Part shown: in pieces, positions 38,191-52,816 of the stretch
Layout: the number at the start of each line of letters is the position of its first letter
How positions within the stretch are numbered: the stretch's first letter is position 1
NCBI RefSeq assembly: GCF_014905175.1
Contig: NC_057792.1
Coordinates: 19,102,963-19,166,962, forward strand
Source: Aphidius gifuensis
Taxonomy: Eukaryota > Arthropoda > Insecta > Hymenoptera > Braconidae
DNA: 64,000 nucleotides
Direction: 5' to 3'
The notes under the pieces: generated by a model
The model's database searches: none
What the model was told of the DNA's origin: nothing
The model's input: the letters and a program-made list of their open reading frames with translations, nothing else
Translations under genes and position numbers: made by a program

Positions 38191-41100
38191 AAAATATAAA
38201 AGAAATCAACAAAATTTCATAGAAAAAAAATAATAAAATAAATATCAATCTTTGATATTGAATTTTGCAAAAAAAGATTTGGCAGTAAAATAGAAATGAA
38301 AAAAATCGTGTAACGGTTTAAAATGAGATGGGATAAGGTGTATAGGTAGACAAAAAAAAAAAAAAAAAAAAAAAAACTAGACCTTCCGAGAAACTTCTTT
38401 TATTGTACCAGGTGGCCATAGAAGTGATCAGGGGAAAAAACAAGATAATTAATACATGTCTATAACAATGGCTTTATGTACAAAAAAAATAAAATAAAAT
38501 AAAAAATAACATTGACGATATTGGGTACTTAGTGGTATAATCGGTGATGATTTTTTTTCACATTGAAATATATCCAAACAATTCATGTAAAAATTTCATA
38601 ATAAATTTCTATTGATTTTATTTTTATTGAATAGTAAATGTGACAATTATTTTTAGTGTTTCAAAGGCTGCTAACAACCCACTAAAATGGAAATAAAAAA
38701 GTCCAAGACTCCAAGTTGATCTAGACTTGTAGAACTGTTGGATGGTCAGATAAAAATTGTTTAAAAATTTACGAGTCACTTTTTTCGATTTTTTATCAAT
38801 GAATCAATGTATGCAAATGAAGTAAAAAAAGATTTGCTGAATTATACATTAATAAAAAAAAAAATAACAATGATAATTGAAGTAGAAATGGTAAAAAATA
38901 CAGCTTGGCATATCCAGCAACAATATAAAGAATGGCTTTGACACTTGTGCACCATTATGTAACATCATTGGATCACAAGTGGAACCAACAAAACTGTGAA
39001 TTAACTGGGAAGCAATAAGCATAAAAAATTTAAACATAAACCATGTAATAACCACTTGATAAAACTAGAAAATAAGAAGAGGAAAAATTAAAATTAAAAC
39101 ATAATGACAAGCACAATGAAAATAAATAAATTGATTAAAATAATAAATGTAATTAAGTATAATAATTGGTAACTGTGTTGTTACTGTCTATACAAATAAA
39201 AAATAATAAAATATTTCTAATACTTTCTAAATAATATTCAGCCGAAAGAGAATAGATAAATAAATGAAATTGCATTGTTTTTTTTTACAATAAACATATT
39301 TGATTATTATATTTTGATGCTGGAAAAATAATTACACAAAAATTGGAATTTTTTATTGAAAAAATTATTTGTCCTCAGTGATGAGTCATCCCCTTCCAAA
39401 TAAATGATATATATTTGTGTAATTATTTTTTTGAATTTCAAGCTTGCAGATAATTCCAGATAAAATTCGGTTTAGTTTTACCACTATGCATGTGCTAACT
39501 CTATATCTATCCTCTATATGTTTAGATAAAATTTTCTATTAATTTTTGCAAGTGTTATCACACTCGCCATCGTGCATTTAAAAATTTTTTTTCTGTCCAT
39601 TTATATATTGAGAGAGACAAATAATAATCTCAATAAAATTAATAATATTTTTTTGGTTTTATTTGATTGCGAAAGTTTATCTCTAGAAAATAATTGTAAA
39701 ATTTACGAGTAGGGTGTCTGTTGTTCGAAGAGATATAAAAATTATCTGAAATAAAAAAAAAAAAAAAAGGACCTACCTGAAACATAAAATACTTGAGGCA
39801 TAATAAATTTTTATCAACACAGGTTATAATTTTTTGTTTCTTTTTTCTTCATTATTAACAATTATTTTCAAGAACTTTTTTAAATAAAAAATATGTTCAA
39901 AAAAAAAATAATTTTTACTGAACAAAAAATTTTATAATATTTATCATAAACAAGAGTATTTTATGTATATGTATTTAAATTAAATATCACGTTTGTTAAA
40001 TCATAAAATTCACAGTTTCACACGCTCTCATGTGTGTGTATGTTTAACAATTCATTTTTCATTTCAATATATATTCCAGCATCTTTCTTCTTGTATTACA
40101 GCTGTGTATAAATAATATACAATGTCCAAAGCTTAAAAGTTAAAATTACCTGTAATTTTACAATAAGTACTATAAACATTTCGACATATTGAACGAGTTT
40201 AATTTTATACTGTTTAAAATCCAGTACATAAAATTAAAAATCATCGAGTCTATTAAAAAATTGAGTAATAATTTTTTTCAACATCAACTTGATTAGAATT
40301 TCGAGACATTTTTGTGTGACATCAATCAAACTTTAAAAATTTATCTCAAAAATTTACAACAAAAACCAACAAAATAAAAAAAAATATCACCTAAAGTTTA
40401 ATTATTAATTATAGTATAATTTTTTATCATCTTTTATTATTATACTTTTCGATAGATCGAAAATTTAAATTTAAATCCTCTGCAAATTTACTTTTTGCAA
40501 AAAAAAAAAATTAAGCAAAAATTACCTGCAGAGGGCGAATGTAATTTATAATTTAGAAAATTAAAAAATTTTTTTTTTCTTGTCTTTTATGTGGCCAGGT
40601 ATTTTTTCTCGTCGATATCTCGAATCATCTCGATAACTAATCCACTAATCCGGGATTTCCTGAGATAATTTTTTTTTTTTTTTTATATATTGAATTCTCA
40701 TTAGACGAGAACCCCGCAGTGTGTCCTACCGTTTGAATAGACATCTGGTTTACAGCATTGTTTCGTATCAAGTTTTTCATTCAAAAAAAAAATATATAAA
40801 AAACTTTTATTTATATTTTTTACTTTTTTTTTTTTTTTCTATTAACGATAAAATAAATTAAACAAAAATATTTAAAAAAAAAAAAAAAATTATACATTTA
40901 ATTTATTATCAACAATTAAATTTTAAATATTGTTTTTTTTTTTTAAATTAATTATCAAAAAAAAAATAAATTAAATAATTAAATAAACAAAAAAAAAAAA
41001 GTTAAATTTTTCTGAATTTTTAATTAATAATTTTTTAAAAATATTATTTTCAAATAGATATAGTTAATTATTAGTATAAAATTTTTTTTATTACTTTGCA
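38191..41100. other. No gene recognised upstream of retained/dead ringer
   Basis: A long poly-A run at about 38351-38375, then AT-rich sequence with no coding frame I can support. A block at about 40450-40760 contains less AT-rich pieces (ctgcagagggcgaatg, cgagaaccccgcagtgtgtcc) but no recognisable gene. Confidence 0.5.
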
Positions 41101-42291
41101 AATTTTATTGTCTTATCAGCCGCGCCCCGTATTTCCCCCGCCAATAATTTTTCTTTCGATTATACATATAAACGGTGTTACCGCGTTAGTTTTGATCAAA
41201 GAATTGCTCCAATCACAATAAAGAGATACATGCGCTGTTCCGACCCTGTGTATAAGCTCCACCCCCACTACACAAACTTGCTCAACGACAAACAACAGAG
41301 TGGGGGAGCCGAGTGAGACTCGACAATCGTCACAGTATTCAGATCGCCATAAGACACGAGTGTGCGCGTTTCATTTGCTCCTCTGTTTTTACAACATTAT
41401 AAATTGACAAAACGTGTTTTTTTTTTTTATTTAAATTATTATATAAAAAAAAAATATATATTTTATTATATTGAAGATAATTTTTTACAATTTAATTCAA
41501 TTTTTTTTTCTCATTTTTACTCCAAAAATTAATTCAATTAATTATTAATCATTTTGTCAACAATAATTGCATTTAAAAAATTTATAACAATATAAATTAT
41601 TGATAAATATTATTTACATTATTGTTGTGTATTTTGTTTTTTATTATTTAATTTTGGAGTAAATATTTAAAAACGCGAAAATATTAATTCGAGTTGGACA
41701 AGTGAATACCGGGAAAATAGTGAATATAATAAAAATAATATAAAAATTTATACTCAAATAATATTTGTGAGTGACACAAGTGAAATTTATTTATTTTAAA
41801 TAATATAATTTATCATTTACCGGGCATTAAAATTACCAGAAATTTTGTTAATTTTTTTTTTTTTTTTCTCATTGTTGTTGGCGTTTATTTATTTTATCAA
41901 GACAAAGATTAAATTATCATCAATTGTATTGTTTGTTTCTTATAAATTATTAATATTTTTGATATATTTTTTTTTCTTCTCCGTGACAATAATCAAGTTG
42001 GAATTTATCAACCACAAACACACACACGCAAGCTAACCTAAAAAAAAAAAAAGACTAGCCCATGTGACGTGAAAATAATAGTAATAATAATAATAATAAA
42101 AACACAAAGTGAGTAAACGAAATTGAAAAAAAAAAAAAATTAACAACAACGACTTACACGTGTTGTATGTGTATGTGGATGTACAAGTGTTTATGTGTGT
42201 GATTTTTTAGTTGAGAACTTTGAACCGCTTATTGCGGATAAAATCATTCAAAATTCGGGTTAAGAACAGAGAACCGTTGCCATCGTACGCG
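41101..42291 (+). promoter_or_regulatory. retn: Promoter region and 5' UTR of retained/dead ringer
   Basis: The interval 41101-41400 is much richer in GC than its flanks (gccgcgccccgtatttcccccgcc; tccacccccac; gtgggggagccgagtgagac). It holds a TATAAG at 41251-41256, so transcription probably begins between about 41280 and 41400. The leader before the start codon would be about 900-1000 nt. A possible UTR intron of 102 bp runs from CAAA|GTGAGTAA (42109) to TTTTTTAG (42210). An in-frame TAG at 42208-42210 precedes the start codon. Confidence 0.55.
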
Positions 42292-42426
42292 ATGGAGACG
42301 GGTGATGAGTATTCTGATATGTCAACTCCAGTTGTTGTTGGTGCTAATGGTAATGGTGGTGGTGGTGGTGTTACAATACCAAATATACCAACTGAACATC
42401 ATGGACATGCATCTGACAGTAGTCTG
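42292..42426 (+). CDS. retn: Retained/dead ringer (ARID3-type transcription factor), coding exon 1
   Basis: 45 codons from the ATG at 42292 (context tacgcgATGG) to the donor CTG|GTGAGT, phase 0. It encodes an acidic start (METGDEYSDMSTPVV), a short Asn/Gly-rich run and an acceptable HGHASDSSL end that joins SHQEEDTSDPDLQ in the next exon. The start is chosen because it is the first ATG after an in-frame stop. It joins exons 2 and 3 to give 254 residues before the window ends. On its own the exon would not identify the gene; exon 3 does. Confidence 0.85.
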
Positions 42427-42580
42427 GTGAGTTTGTTGTTTTATAATTTATTTTATTTCTTTTTTTATATATAATCATTTTGAAATTAAAAAAAAAAAAA
42501 ACCAAATAATAGATAATATAGATAAGAATAACTAAAATAGAATTATTTATAAATAGAAATATAAAATTGATAAGATTTTA

Positions 42581-43425
42581 TTTGTAATTTATTTTTATAT
42601 ATTACAGAAAAATAAAAAAAAAAAAAACAAATTCAATAGATTTTATCTTTATTCAAATTGTCGTTTTAAAATTTATTAGAAAATTATTTTATATTATTTT
42701 TATTAAAAATATTTTCTATTTTATTTTATTATTATTCGTTTTTTTTTTTTCTTTGAATTTGGATTTTTAGTCAATTTTTTTGGTGATTTTTTAAAATTTA
42801 ATGAGGGGTTTATTTAGTTACTCCAATAATACAAAATATTTTGTATATTTTTGATTTTTTTTGTTACATTAAACTTTTTGGTTATTCAATTTTTTTTTAC
42901 TCCAATTTTTAACGATAAATTAATTTAAATTTTATTCCATTTGACAACAATGACAACCCTGTAAAATAACCCAACCTAACACAAATAACAATTTTTATTT
43001 TTGTCATTTATTTTTATATATTAAAGAAAAATGAAAAAAAAAAAAAAAAACCCAATAAAATTTTATCTTTATTCAAATTGTCATTTTAAAATTTATTAGA
43101 AAATAATTTTATACATTTATTAAAAATATTTTCTATTTTATGATTATTCTTTTTTTTTTTTTTTTTTTTGAAATTTGGTTTTTGTTTAATTTTTTTTGGT
43201 AAAATTTTTGATTTTCTATAATTTAGTTAATTTTAATTTGGGGTTTATTAAATTACTCCAATAATATACAGAATATTTTGTATATTTTTAATTTATTTTG
43301 TTACAAGCAAAAAATTTTATTGAACTTTTTGATTATAAAATTTTTTTTACTCCAAATTTCTACGACAAATTAATTTAAATTTTATTCCATTTGACAACAA
43401 TGACAACCCTCTAAAATAACCCAAA
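42581..43425 (+). repeat. Direct tandem duplication, unit about 419 bp
   Basis: Two head-to-tail units (about 42581-42999 and 43000-43425) share the same order of landmarks: atttatttttatatatta, ttttatctttattcaaattg, taaaaatattttctatttta, ttactccaataata, and ccatttgacaacaatgacaa followed by ccct. The units differ by small indels, mostly in poly-A and poly-T runs, and by scattered substitutions. Confidence 0.9.
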
Positions 43426-46400
43426 CAAAAAACCAAATTTTGTTTCTTTATGATCAATAACCCCAATAGAATATACCTGTATAAATTTTTTTTTTTTTTT
43501 TATCTTATCTTTTTTATTTTTTTTATGCGTTATTTTATTTTTTTTGAATATTTTATATAATAAATATCGTTCGGAATTTTTGAAAGGGTTTTTTTATTTT
43601 ATTTTTTTTGTTTTTGGGAGGAGTTTGAGAAACATTATTTCGGGCGTTTTTACGATTGCCCTATAAAAATTTCATAATTAGATTTTGGAAGGTAATTTTG
43701 TTGGCGAGAGTGAACACATCATCATTTCAAGGATGCGTCTGTGCCTTTCTCATCTCTTTGAATTTTTCTTTATTTATTTTATTATTTTTTTTTTCTATTT
43801 TTTTTTTATATTTCATATTAGTTTTCTCTTTGATCATCATTTCAATTGTGCGTCTGTATATCTAATTCTTTTTTTTTAATTTTTTATTTTATTTATCTCT
43901 TATTCATTATTTATCGATTTTCTTATTTTTATTTTATTTTATATTCATTTTCATTTATTTAATCCTCTTTGTTATAATGATTTAATCATTTACATTTCTT
44001 TCTATCATATCACAATCTCATCATTGAATTCAGCTAGTATATTATATCCACATCACATCATGTCATTTAAAACCTCAATAAATCTAATTCATACCCTATC
44101 TGATGCTTAACAATCAGCATTGTATTGAATCTTGAATCACTTAAAATTATTATATTGACACTCACTATTATTTAATAAAAAAAAAAAAAAAAAACCATAA
44201 TAATTTCAACAAAAATTTCATTCCATTGTGGTAATTACAGACTACATAGAATCTTATCAGACAATAAAAATATTAAATTATATACTCTTCTTTTTTTCCC
44301 TCTTAATCTCGTTTGTTTTATATAATAAATTATTATTATTTTTAATACAACAAAAATGAGAGAGTATTGTTGTTGGGAGCCATTGCGTGCTCATAATTGA
44401 CATGTGACATGCTGTCTTGAATTATTGAGTCAAGCATAGGTGTGAATGCCAATGTACTTGTTATTTTTTTTTTTAAATAAAATTCATATTTGCTACACTG
44501 AAAAAAATTTTTTCTATTTATAAGACAAAAAGTTCTTGATAATAGAAGTTTTATTCTTGCAGAAAAATTTAAATTTAAATTTTTTATCAATTTATAATGA
44601 AAGGGGTTAATTTTTTTATTTTGATAAGAGTTTAATGATATAATTTGAAAAATTAGTTGGGTTGATTTTTGATAGCGAGTTTGCGCAATATTTCCCCCTC
44701 GACTTGATCGTGATAGGTTGCCAGGGTGGGGGATCACGATGGCAATATCGCCGCGAGTTTATACAAAGTGGGGATTTTTATAAAAAAATTAAAAGAAAAA
44801 ACAAGCTTACCTTGTGATTGGTTAAACTCAACGACAAACTGGCTTCATGATCACGCCCATTTTTATATTCTTCGCTGTATATTAATTTTTTTTTTTTTTT
44901 TACCCTTTACTTATGTACTCACTTACATTGGTATCCATGGTTATATTTATCGTAATAAAAATTTTTTTTTTTAAAAAAAACCTCATATTGCAATTTACAG
45001 AAAAAATTGTGTTTTTTTTTTATCGATTTTTGTTAATTTAAAAAATTTCTCAACAATGATTGTTTATTTATCATTATTATTATTATTATTATTATTTAAA
45101 TTGTGAATAGTTTTATTATAATTTAATTAAATTTGACGTGCCAAAGTCAATATAAATGAAGAAGAAAGAGGCACACCTGGTGATGCTCTTGCTGTTGAAA
45201 GATGAAAAAAAAGACAACAAAAGATTTATTCAAAAATGTAGTAGTATAAAAGTGGGGGTAATGCGTTTCCATAGGTAATTTTCTAATCGATAGAAAACTG
45301 CCAGGTAATAGACCAAAGGCACGAGCCAGATATTTTATTTTTTATTTTTTTTGTCATCAAAGATTTTGGAGCAAGTGTTGCTGAGCTCACACACTGCCTA
45401 TAGATCATTCATAATAATTTTTTCTTTTTTTACCTGTTACGTACCTGGATGAGCTGTAGAAATAAGTTTTTTCGAATTTACACAAAATTTTTTCAATTTA
45501 TTTGTCCATTTGTGCTGAAGATTTTTAGAGAGATAGAAAAATAAAAATAATATCGACTTTTTAACTTATTGCAAAATCCAACGGGCATATTATAATAACA
45601 TCAAAAAAAATTTTTGTGAAGGATTACACAGTAGGAGATAGGATTACCTGGCTAAATCTTTTAATCAGTTTTCTTTATATTTTTCTTCGTCCCCTTAATT
45701 CACTATGTACAGCCCATTTTACTTTGTCCGCATCTTTTATATATTTATTTTATTATTTTTCATTGTTTAATAAATTTTTAGAAAATAAAATTTATTCATC
45801 AAATGATAAATAATTCTTTTAGCTTGAAATTTTCATTTGTGTATTAAATATTAATCTTAAATTTTCCAAGAAAACTGTGATGATGACTAATCTTTAACTG
45901 AGTGAAGGCATTTATCAATAAAAAAAAATTTAAGAATTAATATAAATAAAGAGCTAATGGAATTAAAAAAAAAAAAAAATTATTTTTTCTTTGATTTTTA
46001 TAATAAAATATATATTTAATTTAAACTTTTGGTCCCTTTTCATCATTGCAATCCTAAGTAAACGATTTGACTTTGGTACAAGGCTGACGGGAGATATATA
46101 AAACAAGTACAAGAATACATATAAATATATTATTTTTTTTCAAATTGAAAGAGACAAAACGGGTTTCTTCAAAGTCGTGCAAACAAAACTAAAGAAATAT
46201 ATATACTCAATTTTTAAAATATATTTTTTATTTTTCTTCATGAACGTACCAAACTCGAGGGCGTTGTTGACTTATCAACTTTTATACATACATTTACACA
46301 TATATTATTTAAATCATGAATAAAAATGTGTGTATGTGTTTGTAAATTGGTATTTGTATATTATACACATTAAAGAAAAAGAAGAAGATGAAAAAGGGTC

Positions 46401-48917
46401 ATCAGTTATTTACCTGTCTTTGTAAAATCACGTTTGATTTTATTTTATTTGTTTGGAAAAAAAAAAAAATATATAAAAGCCATATGATCAAAGCCCTGCA
46501 TATTTTTGACGCAATATTGAGTAAAATCTGATGGTTCCTGTTAAACACTTGGTGCATTACGTGATCACATGATTCGCCAATTTATATATTTAATTTTTTC
46601 ATAATTTAAAAGACAAAAAATTAAATATAAAAGCCTTTTAACCTAATGGATTTTAAAAATATTATTTACAATTGTTGAAATAAAATAAATAATAGTTTTG
46701 AAAGTATATTAGATTTTTTTTTTTTCAAATGAAGAAATAATTATTGGTCGTTGGTTTTTTTGTATATATGCAAATTATTATTAAATATTTTCTTTTTGAT
46801 TTATCCATTATTATAAGAGAGAAAAATTCAAGCACGTCAACAGTGTCTTGTAACGGATTTAAACATTCACGTATCATTATCCCCAGATTGTGTACTGTCT
46901 AGATAACGTTTTGTGGCAATTGGTGCAATTATTATTTTTACGATCAGTGCTTAATGTAAGCCCCCAAGGTTTCTATTCCGTGACTATATTAATGCATTCT
47001 ATATACCAACCATCAAGTTTCAAACTACTAAATGTTTAAACGAATTATTATCCACTTTTTATGTCGTAACCTGAATACCTCAATCCTTTTAAGATATAAA
47101 TTTATTCATTTTTTTATTATATGTATCTCAATTTTTATTATAATTTTTCTTTTTTTCTTTCTTATGGTATATACTTTACATTTTAATGTCAAAAAAAAAT
47201 TTATATTTATATTTATGAATAATTGTTAGATTAAAAATTATATATACTTTTTCATTGTGAAGAAAAAAATGATAAAAGTTTGTAAAATTTATAAAACAGT
47301 TATGATATAATAAACATAATTTTATTTAAATATTCATTTGAAATATTAAAATCTGTTTGATTTTATTTTTGCTATTTCTATTTGTAAATTTATTTGATTA
47401 TTAGTTTTTTTTTTGTTTTGAAAATTATAAATTCACAGTTAAAATATTTCAAAGAAATATTAAATTGACAATTTTGAAACTTGAAAGTAACTATATGAAA
47501 TTAAGGTTTATATTGTTGTTAAATATTAATTAATTGTTTATTAATTTTCCAAGAAATTCAATGTAATTCTCGTCTAATTATCTACTCTTTATTTTATACA
47601 AAAAAATTAGAAAAAAAAAAAAAAAGCAGAGAAATAATTCGTTACCAACATTTTAATTATATTTATTATTTTTTTTATTAATTTGTTTATTTATTTACTT
47701 GAGTGGTGGTTAATACTCCAATTTTCATAACAATCATGTCTTTTTATTTTTAACTATTGTTGCTAAATTTTAATTTAAAAAAAAAAATAAAAAAATGATG
47801 AATTAATTTATGGTTTTTTAAATTAATATTTCATTGATTTTTTCTATTTTTTTTGTCTATTTATTTTAAAAATATACATTTTATTTTTTTTCATTCTTAA
47901 GAGTTCAACTAAATACTGTTTTATTATTTTTTCACGATGTGACTTCCATCGCGCGTATCCCAAGAATATCGCGTGCCACAAACTGACCATGGTATTTCTA
48001 GTAATATTCTAAAGAAAATATATACATATACAAGAGTCAAGTACAATGTATATATAGCCAATGAAAAATAATGATAATATGATGTAAATGATAATGCTTT
48101 AGATGGTTTTGTGACAAACAACAAGATAGATTTATATAAAAAAAAAAATGAAATATATATATGCAGAATATACAAGACGAATTACATTTCTATAATACAG
48201 AGACATCATTGTCATTGGTTGAAATACAATTAGCAGTAAATTAGCATATGCCATAGTAAGCTGATAATAAAATTCAGAATATTATAATGATTGCATCGGA
48301 TTTTACAATGGCGCTGCCAACCACAAATTATTAATTTAATGACTGTTGTTGTTGTTGGTGCCGTGTGTACTTCAGCATTTTATAATTTTTTTTTTTCTTT
48401 TTAAACTGACGTTCCGGAAGGGGATTATGACTGTAGAAATGCAATGCAACTATAGAGATAATACACTTGAAAAAAAAATATAAAATATAATAAAAATTAC
48501 AAGTTATAAATTTACAGGGCAACAAACATGATACTGATGCAAAAATTATATTGAAAAGAAAAATAGAAAAAAAAATTTTAGAACATAGATAAAGCAATGA
48601 GTGACTGTGTAAAATTAACATTAAAGTTTGAGAATATACAAATGGGAAAAAAAAATTAAATAATGATTTAGAAAAAGTGTACATATATTCAGTTGAAAAC
48701 GAGTTACTGACAGATTTTTTTTTTAATTTTTTTGAGTAATTTAATAGTGTCTAGTTTATGCAATTGAGTTTGTGGAGTAAAATAGATTTTTTTAAAATTT
48801 TTTTTTTCTATATAATTGAAATTATAGAGTTAAATATTTATAAAGTTGTTTGAGGTTAATATGACAAACTGATAATTAACAAAATTAATTTAAAAATTAA
48901 AAAAAATTTATATTAAA

Positions 48918-49032
48918 AACGTCGGCATGCGCGAAAAGAACCACGAGAAGAAACGAGGGATGCGCGAGTAGGCGGATCGAAGGCGAGTAGTGGGAGCAAG
49001 TCTTCCAACCCCCGCGGATTATGCTCTCGTCC
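48918..49032. promoter_or_regulatory. GC-rich island in retn intron 1
   Basis: About 115 bp with GCATGCGCG, GATGCGCGAG and CCCCCGCGG motifs inside AT-rich DNA. It could be an internal promoter of retn or an enhancer. No open frame of note. Confidence 0.35.
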
Positions 49033-51482
49033 ATAAAATTATTTTTTTTTCGATTTTCAATTTATTTTTTGTTTTTATTCATATATCTTTTAATTGCTTT
49101 TGATAATTACTCGATGCGTCAAAATATAAAATTGAAATTAAATTTTAAAATTCTCTAACGACACTTTTATCTCAATGTAGATGAAATTTGCACTCATAAA
49201 TAAATCCCCCAACAAGTATCACTCTACCAAAATAAAAAAAAGAGAAAAAAGGACAATAATTATTATAAAATTCTGAAAAATAAAAACAATTTGAATGAAA
49301 TATTTCAAATTAATTTCACTTAAAACTTTCAGTAGCTATATTACAACCGAATAACACAAAAAAATTAAAACAAAAAACAACTTAAATAATAAAAAAACAA
49401 AGACAAATTAACGTAAAAATAATTTTTTTTTTTTTGCACACAGACATTTGCTCGTAAAAGCGTCTCGTATTTTGAGATAGACAGCGTTTGGGTATGTCTC
49501 ATCCTCCATGTACTTACCATTGCCTTTCTCTATGAATATCACGTGACTACTTTGTAAAAGATAAATAAATAAAATAAATAAATTAAAAAACGCTACACGT
49601 ATAAAGTAATACAACATTTGTATATATCATTACAATAATTCTGATGTGAATGTTATATTCCTTGAAAAACCTGTCGTCTAAATTTCATTAAATTAATGTT
49701 CAAGTGTCAGTCATTAAAATTTATATACCATATATAATATACTTTATTTATTTTTAATAAATTTACATTTTTTTATCTTGGAAAATTTGCAATTTCCGTT
49801 TTGATTAATTTTTTATTTATATATTATATTTTTTTTTTCTCTTCAAATGAAAAAAAAAATATAATCTTTAGTTTTTTTTTTTTTTTTATTATTTTTTTTT
49901 CTTTGTGGTGTGTTAACCGTTTATTCTTTTCTCAACACCTGTAAAATTTTCGCATTTAAAATCATGTATTTTAACTGCAATGGCTAATACATATATATAC
50001 TCACAGACAACATGGGTCCAGACAAATTTTATTGACGCTTGAGGCTTCAAAGTTTTTAATAGCCGAATTCTTTTGGCCATACATTGCTCCAACTCATCAC
50101 CCCCCCTCCCCTCTTTTTTTTTATTATTTGTCTTTTTTTTTATTTTTTATTTTTACAATTAAAATTATTAAATAATAATAATTAAATATTTTTATTATTA
50201 AAATATAAATTTATTTTAAATTCAGTCGAATTTACTGATACGATATATTTTTTTTTTTACCTGTCTGAATAATCAACAAAGTTTGTGTATAAAAAAAATA
50301 AATTTATAAATATTTTTAATATTTTAAAAATAATTTTTTTGCATTTATATATTTTTTTATTTTTTAAAATAAAAAAATATCATTTCGCTCTTTAACTTCA
50401 GCTGCTCTACCCAATTTAATTCTCTCATTTTTACCTCAATTTTTTGGACAATTAATGTAATAGCAGGTTTGATGAGAATAACCATATTTTTTTTGTATTT
50501 TAATTTTTTTTTAATATGCAGAACGAAGTGTGTTTGTGTATGTGTGTGTTATTGCAGGTGCATTTATAATATAATATTCAGATTTTTATTTAAATATTTA
50601 AAAAAGAATAAATGAAATTTTCTTTTTTTTTTTTTCATTGTTTCTTTTTTTTTAAATATTGTTTAGATTTTTTTTACATTTAATTTTCATCAAAACTATG
50701 ATTATTTATAATTCAGCAACTTTTGTTTTAATAATTAAAATATTTTAACTAAGTCAATAAAATAATTTACGACTATTTTTAATCATTTAACAAATGCAAT
50801 TTTTAAAATAAAAATATAATCATTATTATTAGTTATTGTTTTTATCTGCATATTGCATAAATGTATATTTTTTTTCTTAAATAATAAATATATTTTAAAA
50901 TATATATTTAATAACTTGGGGTTAATAATTTAATATTGTTTTGTGGTTTAAATTCAGTAATACAAGTTGATGCAAAATCACCACTGAATACATTACAAAT
51001 AGAGGGTGGTGATAGGGGTATAAGAAAAAAATTTAAAAAAAATAAAGAAAAAGAATAAGAAGAGTATAATTTGATTAACCGCATTATTGGTATCGGATAA
51101 TATGCAGGCAAAGGGGTTTCTATATGAAAAAATAATATATATTTTTGCAACTGAAACCATAAAAGTCATTGTCGTTGGATGTTTGATATTATTTTCAAGA
51201 CGCATCGATTTGTCTTACAATATTAATCAAATGAATACGTAAAAATATATCTACAAAATACACCTATGCACAGATTGTTTATTAAATAAAAAATAAAATA
51301 TAAATATACTTTACTTAACAAGAATTTTTTATATATTTATATTTTCATTTTTGATCAAATTAATTCACCCCTTTGGCAATTTATTAAATAATTGCAATTT
51401 TCTTGAGCTAAAAAATAAAATGCATCATGAAAAAGATGTATGTGAGGACAAATGTATGTAAAAAAAAAAATTGTAAAAAAAA

Positions 51483-51635
51483 ACACGCAAGCACATGAAG
51501 TCGCGTGCTGACACTGCCGACCTCCTCCTTCTTCACCTCCAGACCTTAAGTCTGTGGCCGATGAGGAAGCCCACTGTTTACCCCCAAGTATCCCGTTTCC
51601 AAGATTGACGACGCGTCATCGCCCGCAACTACACG
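51483..51635. promoter_or_regulatory. GC-rich island in retn intron 1
   Basis: About 150 bp of mixed-complexity sequence (ctgccgacctcctccttc; gacgacgcgtcatcgcccgc) flanked by poly-A runs. It includes a near-palindromic ACGCGT. Candidate conserved regulatory element. Confidence 0.3.
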
Positions 51636-52798
51636 AAAAAAAAAAAAAAAAAATTGAAAATAAATAATCTATCCTAATAATAATATTTTATATAAATTAT
51701 ATTTTTTTTCATTGAGTTTGTTTTGGATGACGATGACGCGCAATCATCATGATGTTTTTATTTTTCAAATGTATAACCAATGCGGTAGGTCTCAAAAAAA
51801 AAGGGCCAATGCATTTCATCGTTGTAAGTATGCAAACAGTGCTATATAGTGGCTAAAAGAAAAATAGAATGAAAAAAAAAAAAAAAAAAAGAAGCTGTGT
51901 TTGACACGGACGACGGATTTTCAAAGCAACCGCATTGCAAGGAGAGACTAATACACTATAACAAACACGCATATACACAACACTCAAAACTCGAATAGAC
52001 CCACTTTGGGACAACCGACCACCCAATAAAAACTCTATATTATATATTTTATTTATATTTTTTTACCTCATGTTTTATACGATATAATAATAAAAGCGAT
52101 ATATTTTTATTCGAGGTCAAGGGGTTAGAAAAGTCGGGCGGTACTTTTGATATGATTTAAAATATATAAAAACGAATATATATATAAAGTTAAAAATTCA
52201 ATGGACATGTATATTCAACTCTTGATAATATATATATATTATAACACATGTAAACTCGATGTGGTAATAAAAATTAAAGCATCATAATGAAGGTCTATTG
52301 TGTCACGCCGGGCTTTTGGCTTTAATTGAAAATTCGATTCACTTCTCGCCTTGACTATATTCACAATGAACAAACTGAAAATAAAACATCAAAATTTCAA
52401 AATATATATAAATATATTTTTTTTTATTATTAAATATAATTGTTGATAAAAAAATTAGTATTGAATGTAATTTTTTTGGATATTTTTCATGATGAGATTT
52501 AGAGGATTTAGCTGTTTTACATGTTAAATTCACGACATAGATTGCTACCGTGTTAAATGATGTTACATGTTAGTATAGTGATATATATTTATATTTGTAC
52601 ATGTATATAAATGTTGCGGTAAAGTAACGTTAATCGATTTCCATTGGTGATTAATAGCCGATCATAAATTCGTCGAACGTCTCGGACAATTATCCAGCAT
52701 TCACGTTGTACACTAAGCGTGAATGCATTTTTATTTTTTTTCTTTATTTTTTCAATGTAATATAACATATTTAAATGCATATTTGTATGCTGCATTTT

Positions 52799-52816
52799 TG
52801 TGTGTGTGTGTGTGTA
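52799..52816. repeat. (TG)9 microsatellite
   Basis: Uninterrupted TG dinucleotides in retn intron 1. Confidence 0.9.
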
